From: Phascolomyces articulosus
Lineage: Eukaryota > Mucoromycota > Mucoromycetes > Mucorales > Lichtheimiaceae
Reading direction: 5' to 3'
Length of the DNA stretch: 64,000 nucleotides
Assembly (NCBI GenBank): GCA_025677815.1
Contig: JAIXMP010000026.1
Span: 496,001-560,000, forward strand
Position 1 is the first letter of the stretch; every line of letters starts with the position of its first letter. The notes beneath the pieces were generated by a model. The model was not told the origin of the DNA. It saw only the letters and a program-made list of their open reading frames with translations, and ran no database searches. The position numbers and the translations under genes were made by a program. Below, piece after piece: positions 13,040 through 26,300 of the stretch.

Positions 13040-13112
13040 GGGCATGTGGCCAAATGGATAAGGCGCCTGACTACGAATCAGGAGATCGTAGGTTCGACCC
13101 CTACCTTGCTCA
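13040..13112 (+). tRNA. tRNA-Arg (anticodon ACG)
   Basis: A 73-nt cloverleaf can be folded by eye. The acceptor stem pairs GGGCATG with CTTGCTC (one T-T mismatch and one G-U pair), followed by discriminator A. The D arm is GGCC...GGC, the anticodon stem is CCTGA/TCAGG around the loop CTACGAA (anticodon ACG), and the T arm is GTAGG-TTCGACC-CCTAC. There is no intron and no encoded CCA. ACG, with A34 read as inosine, decodes CGU/CGC/CGA arginine codons. The gene lies isolated in AT-rich DNA just downstream of LTR debris. Confidence 0.95.
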
Positions 13113-15811
13113 CTTTCAAATCAACAACTTCTTCAGAAGTTGATATCTTTTTGTAAATTTCTGGGTTTTTGTACTACGTTTGTGTTACTATATCAATATT
13201 GGCCATTACTAACTGATGGTTTATTGTTGATACTATTATCGATGATGAGGATGATGATGGTTTTTTTTACAATATTAATCCCCATCATTATCATGTTTTA
13301 TTACGCTTAAGAGTAATTTAAAGCAGTATAGTAGCTGTAATATTAATATTAATATCCTTCAAATTAAACCAATAGTTTCATTATTACTATTAGTATTTTT
13401 TTATTGGAAATGCATGTGTTAACAAATACTACAGAGTATTAACCAAAAAAATAATATTATACATTTAAGAAAGAGCTGTCAAATTTTTTTCTTTTTTAAT
13501 ATATTGAATATTATCCAGTTTCTTATTAGTCAATCTCAATTATTAGCATGGTTTTATATACATGCATACGAGATACAACGAAGCAGCATAATCAGAAGGA
13601 TTAGAATTGAAAGTTATTTAACACATCATAATCATAGATCATTAAACTATAAGCAAAAAAAAGCATTATTAGCTATATTATACATAAATGTTCGGTACCA
13701 TTGAGAAGATTATTCTTGTTATTACTACTACTATTGCATCTATTCATAATATTTACATTATCAAATCATTTTTCCTTTTGTTTTCTAATGTTACGCTATA
13801 TTTTTGAATCACTAATAATCCATCATCATATTGTATGCCCCAATAGTAAACTTGCAAGAATAAGATCCATTATATGTATCGTCATGTTCTGAATCTTTCA
13901 GGGCACTGGAAGATAGATGGTTCTCTTGTCTCACTATTTGTTGGTATTAAGTTTCTCATCGATACAATTATAGTCATCATCATTAATGATTGCTAGCAAC
14001 TCCAAGTTAAAATGTTTGGTTTCTTGTTGTTGAATAATATAAATGTTTTCTCCTTTTTCCGCCAATTTGGATTATATATACCACTTTTATAACTATCAGT
14101 GTATCCTTTAGAGATCAAAGAGCCTCCTTTTTTAACTTTTTTTTTTTACGCTTATATCGACAAAAATAATGTGTTTCAAGAGATACATGCTATATATTCA
14201 ACAAACAGTGAAAATAAAAAATGATATAATATGTCACAAATAATCAAGGTAAATCATCACGGTAGCAGTACCAAATTAATATGTAGTTATATGAAATAAT
14301 AAAGCAGAAAAAAGATTGTCATTGGTTAGAGAAAAAGAAAGAGAGTGTGTGGTTTTTTATTACCTCATTAGTAACAATCACAATTTGCTGGCCAGTGTTA
14401 TTTTTTTGTCAGAATGAAAAATGAGTTGTACTATTGACTCGATAGAAGCGTTGTTTTTTGTCTAGGAGCTCTATAGCTATTGATAGCAGGAGAACTTGCT
14501 CCATATCACAAAACATACAAACATGAGTAATTATTAGAAAAATATAGAATTAAAAAGCTTTCAGTTGAGTGCGTCTTTTCACAACATATTTTCCACTGTA
14601 ATACAATGTGTATTGCTAATAAAATTATCAAACGAAAAATGAATTCTTGCCCTGTTCCTTGGTTTACATCATTTTTTTTTGTTAGAAGAATATTGCTGAA
14701 AAATGCGTATTTTAACAAACAATATGTTTTTTTCTGAAATTATTCCAAAGAATGATAAGAAATTCATTAGCATTGGATTGATCCTTATAAAATGTTTATT
14801 AAGACATTCTTTAAATTATTTGCAGGGAATGATTTTGACAGCTTTAAAATTTTGAGTTTTTGAGTTCGACTTTTTAATACCGGTGCCCCTGAGTGTGCAG
14901 AAAATCCGGGATCATGTGATTTATATTATTGCTATGAGAATACTTTTTAATTTTCCATTGGTGTTAAAAAGCATGAATCCTTTCTACCCTTTTCATTTAA
15001 CCGTAACAAAGAGATTTTGCTACACTAAATATACACTAAAAAGGTGTTAGACATATTTTTTAATAGTGTTATTGCATGTGTAGGTTCATTAAACGTGTAT
15101 GAGGGCAGGAGGAGCTGTGTGTTATAAAAAAAAAGAAATTGTTGCCCGCGTTGGTTACACAATTTTGGTTTACTACTTGATGTTATAAGACCAGATCTGT
15201 TTTCTTGTAACAAGGGTTCACAAATATATATCAAAACTGATCCATCATGAAAAATTGACACGTTAGACAGCACGCCATAAATTAGTCATCCCTTTTTTCC
15301 TTTTAATGTAGATATATTCTTCTCCATTCAAACGGCTGGTTTGCTTATAATTAACAGAGCTCCATTTATGTTTTTCACTTACAGGTGTGTTGATAGTATA
15401 TGTTAAAACAATAATATATTTAAAAACTAATTTTGATTGGTATAAATCCGTTAGAGCGTTATCAAACCATCACCTACCTACAGCCATTAACTCACAAGAA
15501 GTATTACTAAAGCTTCAATATTTGCAGAATAGTAGCAAAATTATGACATGAAAGGCATTTCACTGGGAAAAATATGTATATACTATATTTATATGTTTTT
15601 AAATAATAATGAGAATTATACAAATGAGAGGGATGTAAAGAGGAGGTGAAATAGGGAATACTATGAGAAGAACAAAAAAAAATGAAGTAAAATGTATGTA
15701 GTAATAAATAGAAGTATGTATATATATGGAAAGGAGAATGAATGAAAAGATATAATAAGTTTTTTTTTTTTTTTTTTGTGTGTGTATATGTGTTGTACGT
15801 ATAAAAACGTT
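13113..15811. other. Gene-poor stretch
   Basis: No supported gene is seen. Short frames at 13504-13892 and 14506-14718 are low-complexity or lack any family signature. The sequence just downstream of the ATPase stop (15660-15811) is AT-rich with a 16-nt T run at about 15762 and probably includes its 3' UTR. Confidence 0.4.
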
Positions 15812-18800
15812 CTATGCACTAGTAACCACTTGAGTTGTCAATGGTTTCATAACACGTCGCTTGATAGCCTTATAGACTTCACCAAAGGCAATAAAGACGA
15901 TATCCAAACCAATAGCAAGACCCCATTCCCAAGTCATGCCCAACATACTGAAGCCTTCAATGGCCACTTGAGGGATATACATAAATAAGAGCAGGGTAAC
16001 CAAATCAAAGATAAAGGTACCAATGATGGTCTTGGAGCGAATTGTCTTTTTAATACCGGCCATATCCCATTCGGGACGACGGTAACTGCGTACATGGACC
16101 ATGAAGATAATAGAGCTGAACATGAAAAAGGTAAGCATACTGGCACGAGCCCGGTAGAAGGAGTCACAAAGACCAGGTTGATAATTGTTATCACAGCCAA
16201 CACCACCAACACCGACACCATCACTGAGAACATACAAGGGAACGAAAAAGGCAACACAGCAAAAGGCAGCATTGACAATGGAATAGACACCCAAATCCAA
16301 CAAAATTTCCTTGTTAAAGATACTTTCAGTAGGAGGACGAGGAGGTTCTTGCATGACGGTAGGTGAAGCGGACTGGGTACTCAAATCAGCAGCAGGTGGG
16401 GTGATAGCAATGTAAATCAAAATCATTTGCAAAGTGGATAAAGGAGCAGCACTCTTTCCAGCAGGATCTTGAATAGCCAAACAGACCAACACGACAATAG
16501 CCAAAGCAGCAAGAGCAATCCAGTAGTATAACAAGAAACGTTGCATGTTTTGATAAATACGACGACCTTCGGCAATAGCACGAATAATAGTGGCAAAGTT
16601 ATCATCTGTAAGAATAATATCCGAAGCTTGTTTGGCGACATCACTACCATTTTTACCCATGGCAATACCAACATCAGCGATACGAAGAGAGGGAGAATCG
16701 TTGACACCATCACCTGTCATGGCAGAAATCAAATGACGTCGTTGAGAAGCTTGGATCATTTTGACTTTGGTTTCCGGAGAACAGCGAGCCACGACCAATG
16801 GAAGACGGTCTAATTGATCCACTTGATCATCAGTGAGTGCATCGAATTGAGGACCTGACATGACAAGACTATCAATTTCTTTTTCGGACAAGAGTTTGGT
16901 ATCCAAGATATTAATTTCCTTGGCAATAGCACGAGCAGTAATTTCATGATCACCAGTCAACATATGGACAGAAATACCAGCTTGATGGGCTTCATTGACA
17001 GCTTGACGTGATTCAGCACGTGGAGGATCATAAATACCAGTTAAACCCAAGAATTCCAAATTAGATTCCATTTCTTCACGAGGGAAGCGTTTATGCATTT
17101 GATCCAACGAAGGCAAATCGGTCATGGAGGCAGGATCCATTTTACGACAAGCAAGAGCCATCACGCGAAGACCTTTGGAGGCCAATTTTTCAACGGTATT
17201 CAAAACAAGTTTTTCATCACTTCCCACATTGGAACAAAGAGAAACAATACGTTCAGCAGCACCTTTGGTAAAGACATAAGCATCACCAGTGGTAGTATCA
17301 CGACAAAGAGTAGACATACGTTTGATGGTGGAATCAAATTGATATTCAGCCAACATTTCCCAACCCATGGCATTTAATTGAGGTTTACCCATGCCAAACT
17401 TGTGCGCAAAGACCTGAAGAGCAACTTCGGTAGGTGCGCCACTTGGGATCCAATCATCAGATTCAGTAGGTTCGTTGATATCACTGCTTTTCAAACTGGC
17501 GGCGATTGATTTCTCATCCATATTGACACTGACACCACCAGAAGGGTTTTCTTCACGACGGAAAATACTGGACATGTTGCAAAGTGCTGAACAATGAACC
17601 AATTGTTGCAATGGACCCGAAATAGCAGATTTATCAACCAATTCTCCCTTCATCATATCACCTCCTTCATCCGAAAGTCCCTCAGTATGATATACATTGC
17701 CTTCAGGTGCTATACCTTTGGGTTCAATATAGAAATAACCTTCATTGAGTGTCCAGAATCGAATCACCACCATTTTGGCCATGGTCAATGTACCCGTCTT
17801 GTCAGAAAAGATATTGGTAACAGAACCCAAAGTTTCGAGACATTTCAATTTACGAACAATAGCCTTTTGTTCAGCCATTTGTTTACCACCAAGAACAAGA
17901 GTGACCGTCATAACTAATATCATTGCAATTTTTTAACACCCACAATCATCCATGATCCATCCTTTTTATTTTTTTCTTCCACTCATCCATCCTATCCAAT
18001 TCCTTCTTTTTATTTCTTACCTGTTGTCAAACCAGCGGGCAAAACGGAAAGTGCAGCGGTCATGGCATACATGCCTTGATCATAATCGGCATCAAACTTG
18101 ACAGCAGCAAGAACAATGATGACACAAATGACAGCAGCCACCAATAAAGCAAAATACATTTTATTCAAAGTCTTTTGCAAACGAGTACGATCATTATCGC
18201 CAGCATCATTTAATTTCTTGGCCACTTTACCAATTTCGGTAAGCATACCGGTACTTGTCACGATAGCTTTGCCACGACCTTTTGAAACAACAGTTGAACT
18301 ATAAGCCATATTGACACGATCACCTAATGGTTCATCTATGGAAAAAAAATGCGGGGAAGCAAAAACGAACGGTTACACAAAAGAACACTTCTTAATTCAA
18401 ATTCAATGAATTTCTTTTTAAAAAAAACTTACCAGGCTTCTCCAGAACAATGAGTTGTTTTGTGACAGGTACAGATTCACCAGTTAAAAGAGCTTCATCG
18501 ACTTCAAGGTTGGAAATAGAGTATAATCGACCATCGGCAGCAATAGAATCACCTTCTTTGATCAATAGGATATCGCCAGGTACGATTTCACGACTTTCAA
18601 TAGATTGCTCACGACCATCACGAAGGACTTCTGCTACTGGTGTAGATAAGTTACGAAGGGCGGCTAATGTTTGTTCGGCAGCATATTCTTGACTGAATGA
18701 AAGATAAAGATTCAAAATAGCAATAAGCATAAGCATGGATCCAGTAGGCCAATCATGAAATACGTAGGAAACAACACCAAGACCACAGAACAACCAATTC

Positions 18801-19097
18801 CTGAATAAAAAAAAAAAAAAAAAACAAAGAAATTGGGATCAGTAAACTAATCTATCTTTTCATGTTGATACAATACTAAAATACTTACATAACATCAGTC
18901 AATTGACGAAGTAGGACCTTGAGCCAAGTAACACCACCATCGGCTGATAATTCATTATAACCATAAACTGCATGACGAGCATTTGCTTCATCCGTTGTTA
19001 ACCCTTCCTTAAGCGAAGTATTTAATGTCTTGGCAACATGATCAATAGATTGTGTATGCCAATCATTTTCCAGGATTGGGTTATTTTTGTCAGTCAT
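15812..19097 (-). CDS. P-type cation-transporting ATPase, ENA-like (type IID), 997 aa
   Basis: An ATP-driven ion pump of the plasma or endomembrane, most likely exporting Na+ or K+. Exons are 19097-18889, 18800-18433, 18335-18021 and 17913-15812. All junctions are GT-AG and keep phase, giving 997 codons, normal for the family. Motifs in order: N-terminal cation-ATPase domain; actuator TGES at residues 176-179; the TM4 segment with LPAGLTT; phosphorylation site DKTGTLT with Asp335; nucleotide-binding FTKGA near 512; MLTGD near 615; hinge TGDGVND near 697; then about six C-terminal membrane helices. The wording around DKTGT (TLTMAKMVVIRFW) and the LPAGLTT in TM4 suit fungal ENA pumps better than SERCA or Pma1. 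Ion specificity is inference; the K+ uptake ACU subtype is the main alternative. A TATAAATA box lies at 19203-19210, 106 bp before the ATG. Confidence 0.88.
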
Positions 19098-19202
19098 TTA
19101 ACGATAAGATAAAATAGATGTAGATAATGATAATAAAGAAAAGAACATCTACAGAACAAAGAAAAGGGAATCGTTGTTGTATAAAGAAGGAAAAAGACTC
19201 TT

Positions 19203-19210
19203 TATTTATA
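19203..19210 (-). promoter_or_regulatory. TATA box of the P-type ATPase gene
   Basis: TATAAATA on the minus strand, 106 bp upstream of the ATG at 19097, with pyrimidine-rich sequence between. It is placed by position and consensus only. Confidence 0.45.
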
Positions 19211-21718
19211 TAACGTGTTCCGAAACATTCTTTGATATTTTTACGTAAAAATCTTAGCTTCTCCGCATCAAACATTTAGCCAATGACCGCTCAGTTTATA
19301 CTTGCTTTCCAATCCACCACGCTTTTTGCCGATCGAACTGAGTTATTCAGAGTATGGTTTACTTGAACCGGATATGTGCGCCGGTAGTGTAAAACCGGAT
19401 TTGAAAGCCGGTAGAACAAAAAGAAAATATATATGAAATGCCACAAATTGTGTAAGAGGGGAAATAGTATCTTGATGCTGATGCATGCATGCTTATACGG
19501 TTTCTGCATGGATTTTTTTTATATAAATAAATAGGAAATTTATTTATGCAATCGTGGAGGCAAAGCTAAAGTAAGTTAGGTTCATATTCTTATTATTAAC
19601 TATTATGTAAAAAAAACACTAGTTTGGATAAGATTTTGTTTATGGGAACAAAAAAATACATTGTGTAAAAAAAACACAGAAACCAAAAAATTTTATGCAC
19701 GGTCCCAATGCCCAGGTTCTTGTTTAAGATATATTTCTTTTTTTTTTTTCCTCTTGGTTTCAGTAACCAAAAACTTGACGAATTTTTCTATAGATGTCTC
19801 ATATTATTAACCCGGGATACGAAATTGATGCATATTGTCAAAGAAAAAGCAGGAGTGCTGTTTTATAAAAACAGGAAGAGTGGATATATTTATATATCAT
19901 CGTGGATTGGTTTATTTATTTATTATTATTATTCATTATCCTAATCAACAACCAATATTTTGTATAATTTGGATTATAACGTCAGTTCTTGATTATTTGT
20001 TTGAATTAAGGCTACCTTTACAAATTATCTATCTAAATAATAAAAAAGTTGGTGCGCGATGTCATTATTATTTAAATTCATTAATTCAACTACGTTTATC
20101 TTGCATCAACGGTTTTGGATTTTTTAAAGTTTTTTTAAAGAAGGTTTTACTTTCAAGAGGTAATTTCACGTTTCGGATCAAGGAACCTAATCTTTTTTTT
20201 AATATCAACCTGGTTTTGAATAACAACCTCAAGATTATGAGTAATCTATCGATATTATATGGTAATTATATCCCATGTGAGAATAATCCATACCTGTGCA
20301 CCACGTGTTGTTATTATGATGGGTACTACTGGCAGCTTTTTTTGCTAAACCAATCAAACCACACTTTCAAGTTCTACCATGCATTCCATCGAATCTCTTT
20401 TTTTTTTCCGCTGCGGCACAATTTCAACGTGGTAACATTCTATACCATTTTATCGGTTCACGCGTATTTTGTTTATTTCCATACTAGCTTGGGTGTTTAT
20501 AATGAGAAAGGGGAATTGTTACTTCTTGTAGTTTATAGTATATAATGATTACCAGTGTTATGGCCTCCTCTTGTTTTTTTTCGGGTTCATTTACTACTCA
20601 CATCAATCCTGCATGAGTTCTATACATATACATAGAACACCAAAACTTCTCTATTACTAATACAACCAAATAAAACAACAAGTTGTTCTAATAATCTGTG
20701 GAATAACGAATACAACCATTAACAGGTGTATGGTGCATGGTAGTGTGGTGAGAAAGTATAAACTTGGTAGCTGTCAAGATTTTTTTATTAATGGAAAGCA
20801 GACCTCAAGTCATTATCTTTTCACTCAATAAAACGTTTTAGATTCACACGCATTGCATTATAACATGCTTATAGAAAGTTTCATAAATAGATTATGCAAG
20901 TGAGAAAACTGCCTCAATTCACTTTTGGTGTTAGTGCTATTTAAGATTATGCTTTGACAAACAAGCCTTACTTTTTGTGTTTTGTCTAAAGGAAGCAATG
21001 AAACAATGAAGTAATGATATTCAAAATACAAAGGGTGTTATCGTTGATTTAAACAATGAACTATTGAATCATACTGAATGAGCGAAACGAAATAAAACAT
21101 TGTATATTCAAATGGATACGAACGGTCATATAATTTATTTATGTTTAACTCTGTAGATGAGATAACTTTTAAGATCGATGGTACGTAGTGTCATTCCGTT
21201 GCATATAGTACAAACAAAGATAAATGTAAAACGCTATAACAGTCATTCTTTATTTTCGTATCTTGCTTCAACACAATTCAGCAAGAGAGAAACGACATAC
21301 AACAGCATTAGATAAATTCATGTTATCTAGTTAATTTAGTGAATAGCAAGAGCTTCTTGTTTTCCTTATAATATGTAAATTATGCTGAAATAGTAACCTT
21401 TCAATTACTTTAAGGTTTTGGCTTTGCAGCCTTGTTGTGTCACGCAAGTTTTAGTGAGAAAAAGATACGTTTGTAAAGTGGTTATTTTTGTATCTTCTTT
21501 TCATCTTTTCCCAGTTTCTATTTTTTATAAGAATATCACTTCTTAATATAAATCTGGAAAAAAGACATATTGATTAGCACGATCCATCATAAGCTCTTAT
21601 TGTCATTCTCGCAGTCTTACCAAGTAATATTTAGTTTCATTTTTTTTAGAAGTTGAGTATCTATCAAATATTATATAATCCAATATGGAACTTCTTTTCA
21701 ATTATATAAATAGAAACA
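19211..21718. other. Gene-poor region between the ATPase and the HET-like pseudogene
   Basis: No recognisable gene apart from one long open frame on the plus strand (see 19835-20545). The last ~300 bp (21420-21718) share short blocks with the sequence upstream of the HET-like copy at 60229, including GTTTTAGTGAGAAAAA and AATTATATAAA just before the ATG. The promoter was therefore duplicated together with the gene. Confidence 0.4.
19835..20545 (+). CDS. Unrecognised open frame, 236 codons, doubtful
   Basis: This is the longest open frame in the tract and is unusually long for such AT-rich DNA. The predicted chain is rich in Phe, Tyr, Leu, Ile, Asn and Cys, with several hydrophobic stretches. 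It has no family motif and no obvious intron signals, and the annotated start need not be ATG. It could be a chance frame or a decayed gene. No function is proposed. Confidence 0.15.
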   Translation: MSKKKQECCFIKTGRVDIFIYHRGLVYLFIIIIHYPNQQPIFCIIWIITSVLDYLFELRLPLQIIYLNNKKVGARCHYYLNSLIQLRLSCINGFGFFKVFLKKVLLSRGNFTFRIKEPNLFFNINLVLNNNLKIMSNLSILYGNYIPCENNPYLCTTCCYYDGYYWQLFLLNQSNHTFKFYHAFHRISFFFPLRHNFNVVTFYTILSVHAYFVYFHTSLGVYNEKGELLLLVVYSI

Positions 21719-23309
21719 ATGTATATCACCTACGAGACCGCACAATTTGCAAAGGATCCCAAAACAAGAAAAACTGTTCACCATGATCAACCATTAAAAA
21801 AAGTTCCTAATGGGGTTATCCAAAACAAAATTTATGCCTACCAAACTTGTTCGTATCCATGACATGAAAGTGGTCAAAGGTTCTCAAGTAAAAGAAGGAT
21901 ACTATGCATTATCCTATTCTTGGAACCAATCTGGCGACAGCATCATCGATCAAGTCACTGGAAAATCTATGCGAGTGGATGAAGGCAAACATAAAATTAT
22001 TTTCCCTTATGAGAAAAAAATACAGCGAAGAGGAAAGAAAAATAAAATGAAAGGAAAAGTGAAATACGTCAAATTTGAAGGCACCATTCAACAAATATGC
22101 AAACAGTTCAACATTCAGTATATATGGTACGATCAAATGTGCATTAATCAAAACAACAAGGATGAAAAAAAAAACGAGAAATACGCAACATGCATCATAT
22201 TTATAGCTACGCTTATTGCACAGTGGCACTTGTCCTTGATACTTATTCAAGAAATAATACTCTTGTAAATCAGGAATATTTCAAACGTTTATGGACTTTG
22301 GAAGAAGCAATAAAATCAAAACGATTGTTATTTATCGGCAAAAACTATCATAAATGGGGAGATGATCTTTTTTATGGTGATCCAGCAAATGAATTAATAA
22401 AGCGATCGTCGGATCTAAGTGTGTCACAGATTCTATTTCATGCACATCAACGAACTAGTACCAAAGAACATGATCGTGTCTTTGCTCTCATCCATCTTTT
22501 TCCTGATATCATGGATAAAATCAACATTGATTACGACCAGCCAGTTGAGGATTTGATCGTTCAATTTTATGGTCTACTAGCAAAAAAAGATATCAGCATT
22601 TTATCTTTTAGAAAATATGAATGGAATTATAAATCAAAAATGAAAAAATACAGTTTTTTACCATCCTGGACTGGCGTGAATGGGATGCATGAAATGTTGC
22701 AACCAACATCCTTTCGAAATTACACCATCATTGAAAAGACTATGCACATTACAAGTGCTTATCTAACCAACAAGCAACCCATGATCGTCGAAAACACTTA
22801 TTTGACAATACAAATAAAAGATCTACCTCCAAGTCCTGATGATATCGATGATGATAATAATAGAGAAAATTATTATTTGTGCATTCTTGTTCAGCTTTCT
22901 GATTCCCAAAAAAACATCCGATTAGGAAACGAATTTTCGCATATTTTTGCAAGTTACGACAAATAAAAAATATTTGCATCGAATCTCTAAAGAACTCCAA
23001 GCATTATCAAGATTTACGGAAATAAAAAAGGAAAACCTGTATTGGTACCACGAAGAAAGTGATGAGTGTCAGTTTGCCGCATATTTCAATTTCGATTATT
23101 TAACGGAACAAGTGGATGACCCTTTGGCACAATACGTGATTCTGACTGAAGTTTTGTTTCAAGATGATGTTGGTAGTTGGCACCATCCTGTCATTAAAAA
23201 GAAACAAGTAGAAGGATACAATAAAGTGATTGGATGTTGTGAAATGGATTATGATAAAGGTTTTTTCACTGATTGTAATTTATCCAAGAAAACATTTTTA
23301 ATTCAATAA
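21719..23309 (+). pseudogene. HET-domain-like protein, frameshifted copy 1
   Basis: This is a paralogue of the intact gene at 41580-43145, starting with the same MYITYET sequence at ATG 21719 and ending in KKTFLIQ at 23309. The HET-like signatures are readable: ALSYSWNQSGD, YIWYDQMCINQ, LWTLEEAIKSKR and TSTKEHDRVFALIHLF. Comparison with the other copies shows at least three single-base frame changes, near 21810 (run of G), near 22180 (extra A before the RNMHHIY motif) and near 22960. The protein is therefore broken although similarity runs end to end. HET domains (PF06985) in filamentous fungi trigger death of fused incompatible cells and are related to TIR-type domains; for this copy no activity is expected. 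It lies 283 bp upstream of ESF1, in the same orientation. Confidence 0.82.
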
Positions 23310-23592
23310 AATTATATTTTTAATAAACTTGACTATATCTAACTATAAACTTTACCTCTTATACGCATCAGTATTAAGTTATCATAAACATAGTGATTAA
23401 TTAATCACCTGAAAGTTATATAGGATCGTATAGTTAAACAGACGAGTGCTTGTTTCAGCCATGTCAAATGAAAATGCAAAAGAAAACTTTTGTCCTACCA
23501 CTAAAAAAAAAGTTTAATTCCGCCTAAAAAAAAAAAATTCTTTCACAAGTACCTTTTTTCCCACTATTTTGACATTTTTCTAATAAAATAAC

Positions 23593-26300
23593 ATGCCACC
23601 CAAAAATAAGAACAATCACAAAGGAAAGGGTAAAAAGTCCTTTGATCGACCATTGGAAAAGATCACGGACGATCCTCGTTTTTCTCATGTTCATAATGAT
23701 CCTCGATTCAAACGTCCTAGAAGAAAGGACACCAAAGTTCAGATCGATAATCGATTCTCGTCCATGTTGAAATCAAGTGAATTTGCTGAACAACGTAAGT
23801 AAAAAAAAAAAAAAAACTTTATATTTTGAGAATCAACACGGTGATTGTTTTTTTTTTGAAATGGATCGAAATTAATGGAATCCAATATATAAAAATATTT
23901 ATAGCCAAGGTGGATCGATATGGTCGTCCTATTGCACCTCAAACAGCCGAGAACGAATTAAAACGTTTTTATGAAATTGAAGACGAGTCTGATGAAGACG
24001 AAGAAGAGGAAAAGACATTGGAAGAATTGGAACGTGAATTGGCTGAAGATGAAGGAAATTTGGAAGATGAAAAGATTCCTACTGTAAAGCCTCGTAAACC
24101 TAAATATGATCCTATGCGTGGTCAAGGTGTGATTGAATCATCAGATGAAGAAACTACCACGGACGAAGAAGAAAGTGATGAAGAATTAGAAGCTGGAAAT
24201 GAGGTAAATACTGGAATATAATTATCATAGGGGGAAAGGATGAGAAGGGGAAAAAAATATAGATCAGTTTATTAAATAGAATCTCCACCATAGATCCCCA
24301 CTGGTGATGCTACCTATCGAATTGCAGCAGTCAATATGGATTGGGATAGAATTCGAGCTATTGACCTTTTAAAAGTATTGAACGCATTTAAACCTACCAC
24401 CTCCGTCATCAAACAAGTGTCAATCTATCCTTCTGAATTTGGTAAAGAACGTATGGCCCGTGAAGAAATGGAGGGTCCACCCAAGGAATTGTTTGAAAAG
24501 GATGGAAGTGATGCTGTATCAAAGAATAAGAATCACAAAAAAAATGATGAAGATGATGAAGAACATGATGAAGATTTTGATCAAGAAGCACTTCGTAAAT
24601 ATCAATTGGATCGTTTAAAGTATGTATATACCTATTTATTTCGGGATATGGAGATGTTATATATATATGTGTCATGGCTTTTCTTTGAAAAAAAATATTG
24701 ACAACATTTTAATTTTTATTTTTTGTCTCATTTTACCACTAGGTATTATTATGCTGTCATTGAATGTGATTCTGTTGAAACAGCACAAATTCTCTATAAG
24801 GCATGCGATGGTAATGAATATGAAGCCAGTGCCAACTTTTTCGATTTACGTTATATACCCGATGAAATGACCTTTGATGAAGATGAACCCAAGGAAGTCT
24901 GTACTTTTGCACCAGAAGACTATAAGCCTTCCAAATTTTCTACTGATGTAAGTATCATTTTATCTCTTTTTATTTTTTTTAAAAATGAAAGGAAAAATGA
25001 TAAACTGATCCTATATTATTATTATTATTATCTAGGCCTTACAACATACCAAGGTCAAGTTGACTTGGGATATGGATGATCATCAACGTCTCGAAGTCAC
25101 TCGACGCAATTTCACAAATGAAGATTTACAAGATTTGGATTTCCAAGCTTATCTTGCTTCTTCAGATGACGATGATTCAGACGATGATGAAGATGTTGAT
25201 GCTTTACGTGAAAAGTATCGCAAGTTACTTGAGAATACCGATGATTCTGCATTTGATAATCATACACATGAAGAAGAAGGAGATATGGAAGTGACATTTA
25301 CACCTGGTCTTACAGAAGCTGCTAATGAAGCTGTTAATAAACGTTTGAACGCAGCCACCGCTGATCAAAAGGAAGAAACTAGTGTCGAAACTTATATGCG
25401 TAAACAACGTGAAAAGAAACAAGCAAAGAAAGAACGACGACAAGCTGAACGTGAAGCTGAAGAACAAGAAAATGATGAAGAAGATGGTGGTAAGTTATTT
25501 ATAATAATATTAAAAAAGATGTCGTTCCATGGATAAAAAACAAATTATTGATTTTTTTTAATAATTAGGTTCCGAAGAAGATGAAGAGCTTCAAAATGAC
25601 CCATTCTTTAGGGATGCTATGGACGAAATTGAAGAAGAACAGCCTAAATCAAAGGGTAAGTTTGGAATAATTCATATTCAAGGAAGGGACGAAAAAACAA
25701 GTATTTCTTTTTTTTTTTTAACTAACATGTATCTATCTTATTCTTCTTTTAGAATCTGATAAATCCGACAAAAAGAAGGATAAAAAGAATAAAAAGGGCA
25801 AGAGTAAAGAAGAACGTGAAGAAGAAGCACGCGAAAAAGCCGAACTCGAATTACTCATGGGTGATAATGAAAAGGGTGAAGGATTTGATATGCGTGATGT
25901 TCTCAAACGTGAAAAGGCTGAACGTAGAAAGGGCAAAAAGAACAAGAAGAAAATGGCTGAACTTACAGGCGCTCAAGATGACTTTGAAATTAATGTCAGC
26001 GATCCTCGTTTCAGTGCCTTGCATGAAAACCATCAATTTGCTATTGATCCTACCAGTTCTCAATTCAAAAAGACAAAGAGCATGAAGAAATTATTGGATG
26101 CACGACAAGATAAGATGAATAGCAAGACACGAACTGATGCAGAATGGAAAAAGGAAGTATCTTCTGCAAAGGATAATGAAGTATCTGAAGAAAAAGGATC
26201 GTCTAAAAAGAAGGATTCATCTTTGGCACAACTTGTTGCTTCAGTAAAGCGAAAAGGTGGTGCTAAACAAGATAAGATTGGTAAACGTCAAAAATCATAA
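23593..26300 (+). CDS. ESF1: Pre-rRNA-processing protein ESF1
   Basis: A nucleolar factor needed for early 18S pre-rRNA processing within the small-subunit processome. Seven exons join in phase: 23593-23794, 23905-24203, 24294-24619, 24743-24947, 25036-25489, 25569-25655 and 25753-26300, giving 706 aa (yeast Esf1 is about 628). Landmarks are DPRF motifs near residues 27 and 36; acidic D/E-rich blocks; the conserved core with RIAAVNMDWDRIRAIDLL, KQVSIYPSEFGKERM and YYAVIECDSVETA; the FDLRYIPDEMTF segment; and a C-terminal NUC153-type motif DPRFSALHENHQFAIDP near 608-624, followed by a Lys-rich tail. The acidic and basic low-complexity stretches are typical of nucleolar proteins. The ATG at 23593 has AAC immediately upstream and starts a Lys-rich N-terminus like that of homologues. 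Confidence 0.93.

Noticed and set aside
15934..17936. Several antisense or shifted ORFs of 60-118 codons
   Set aside because: They are shadows of the P-type ATPase coding sequence in other frames.
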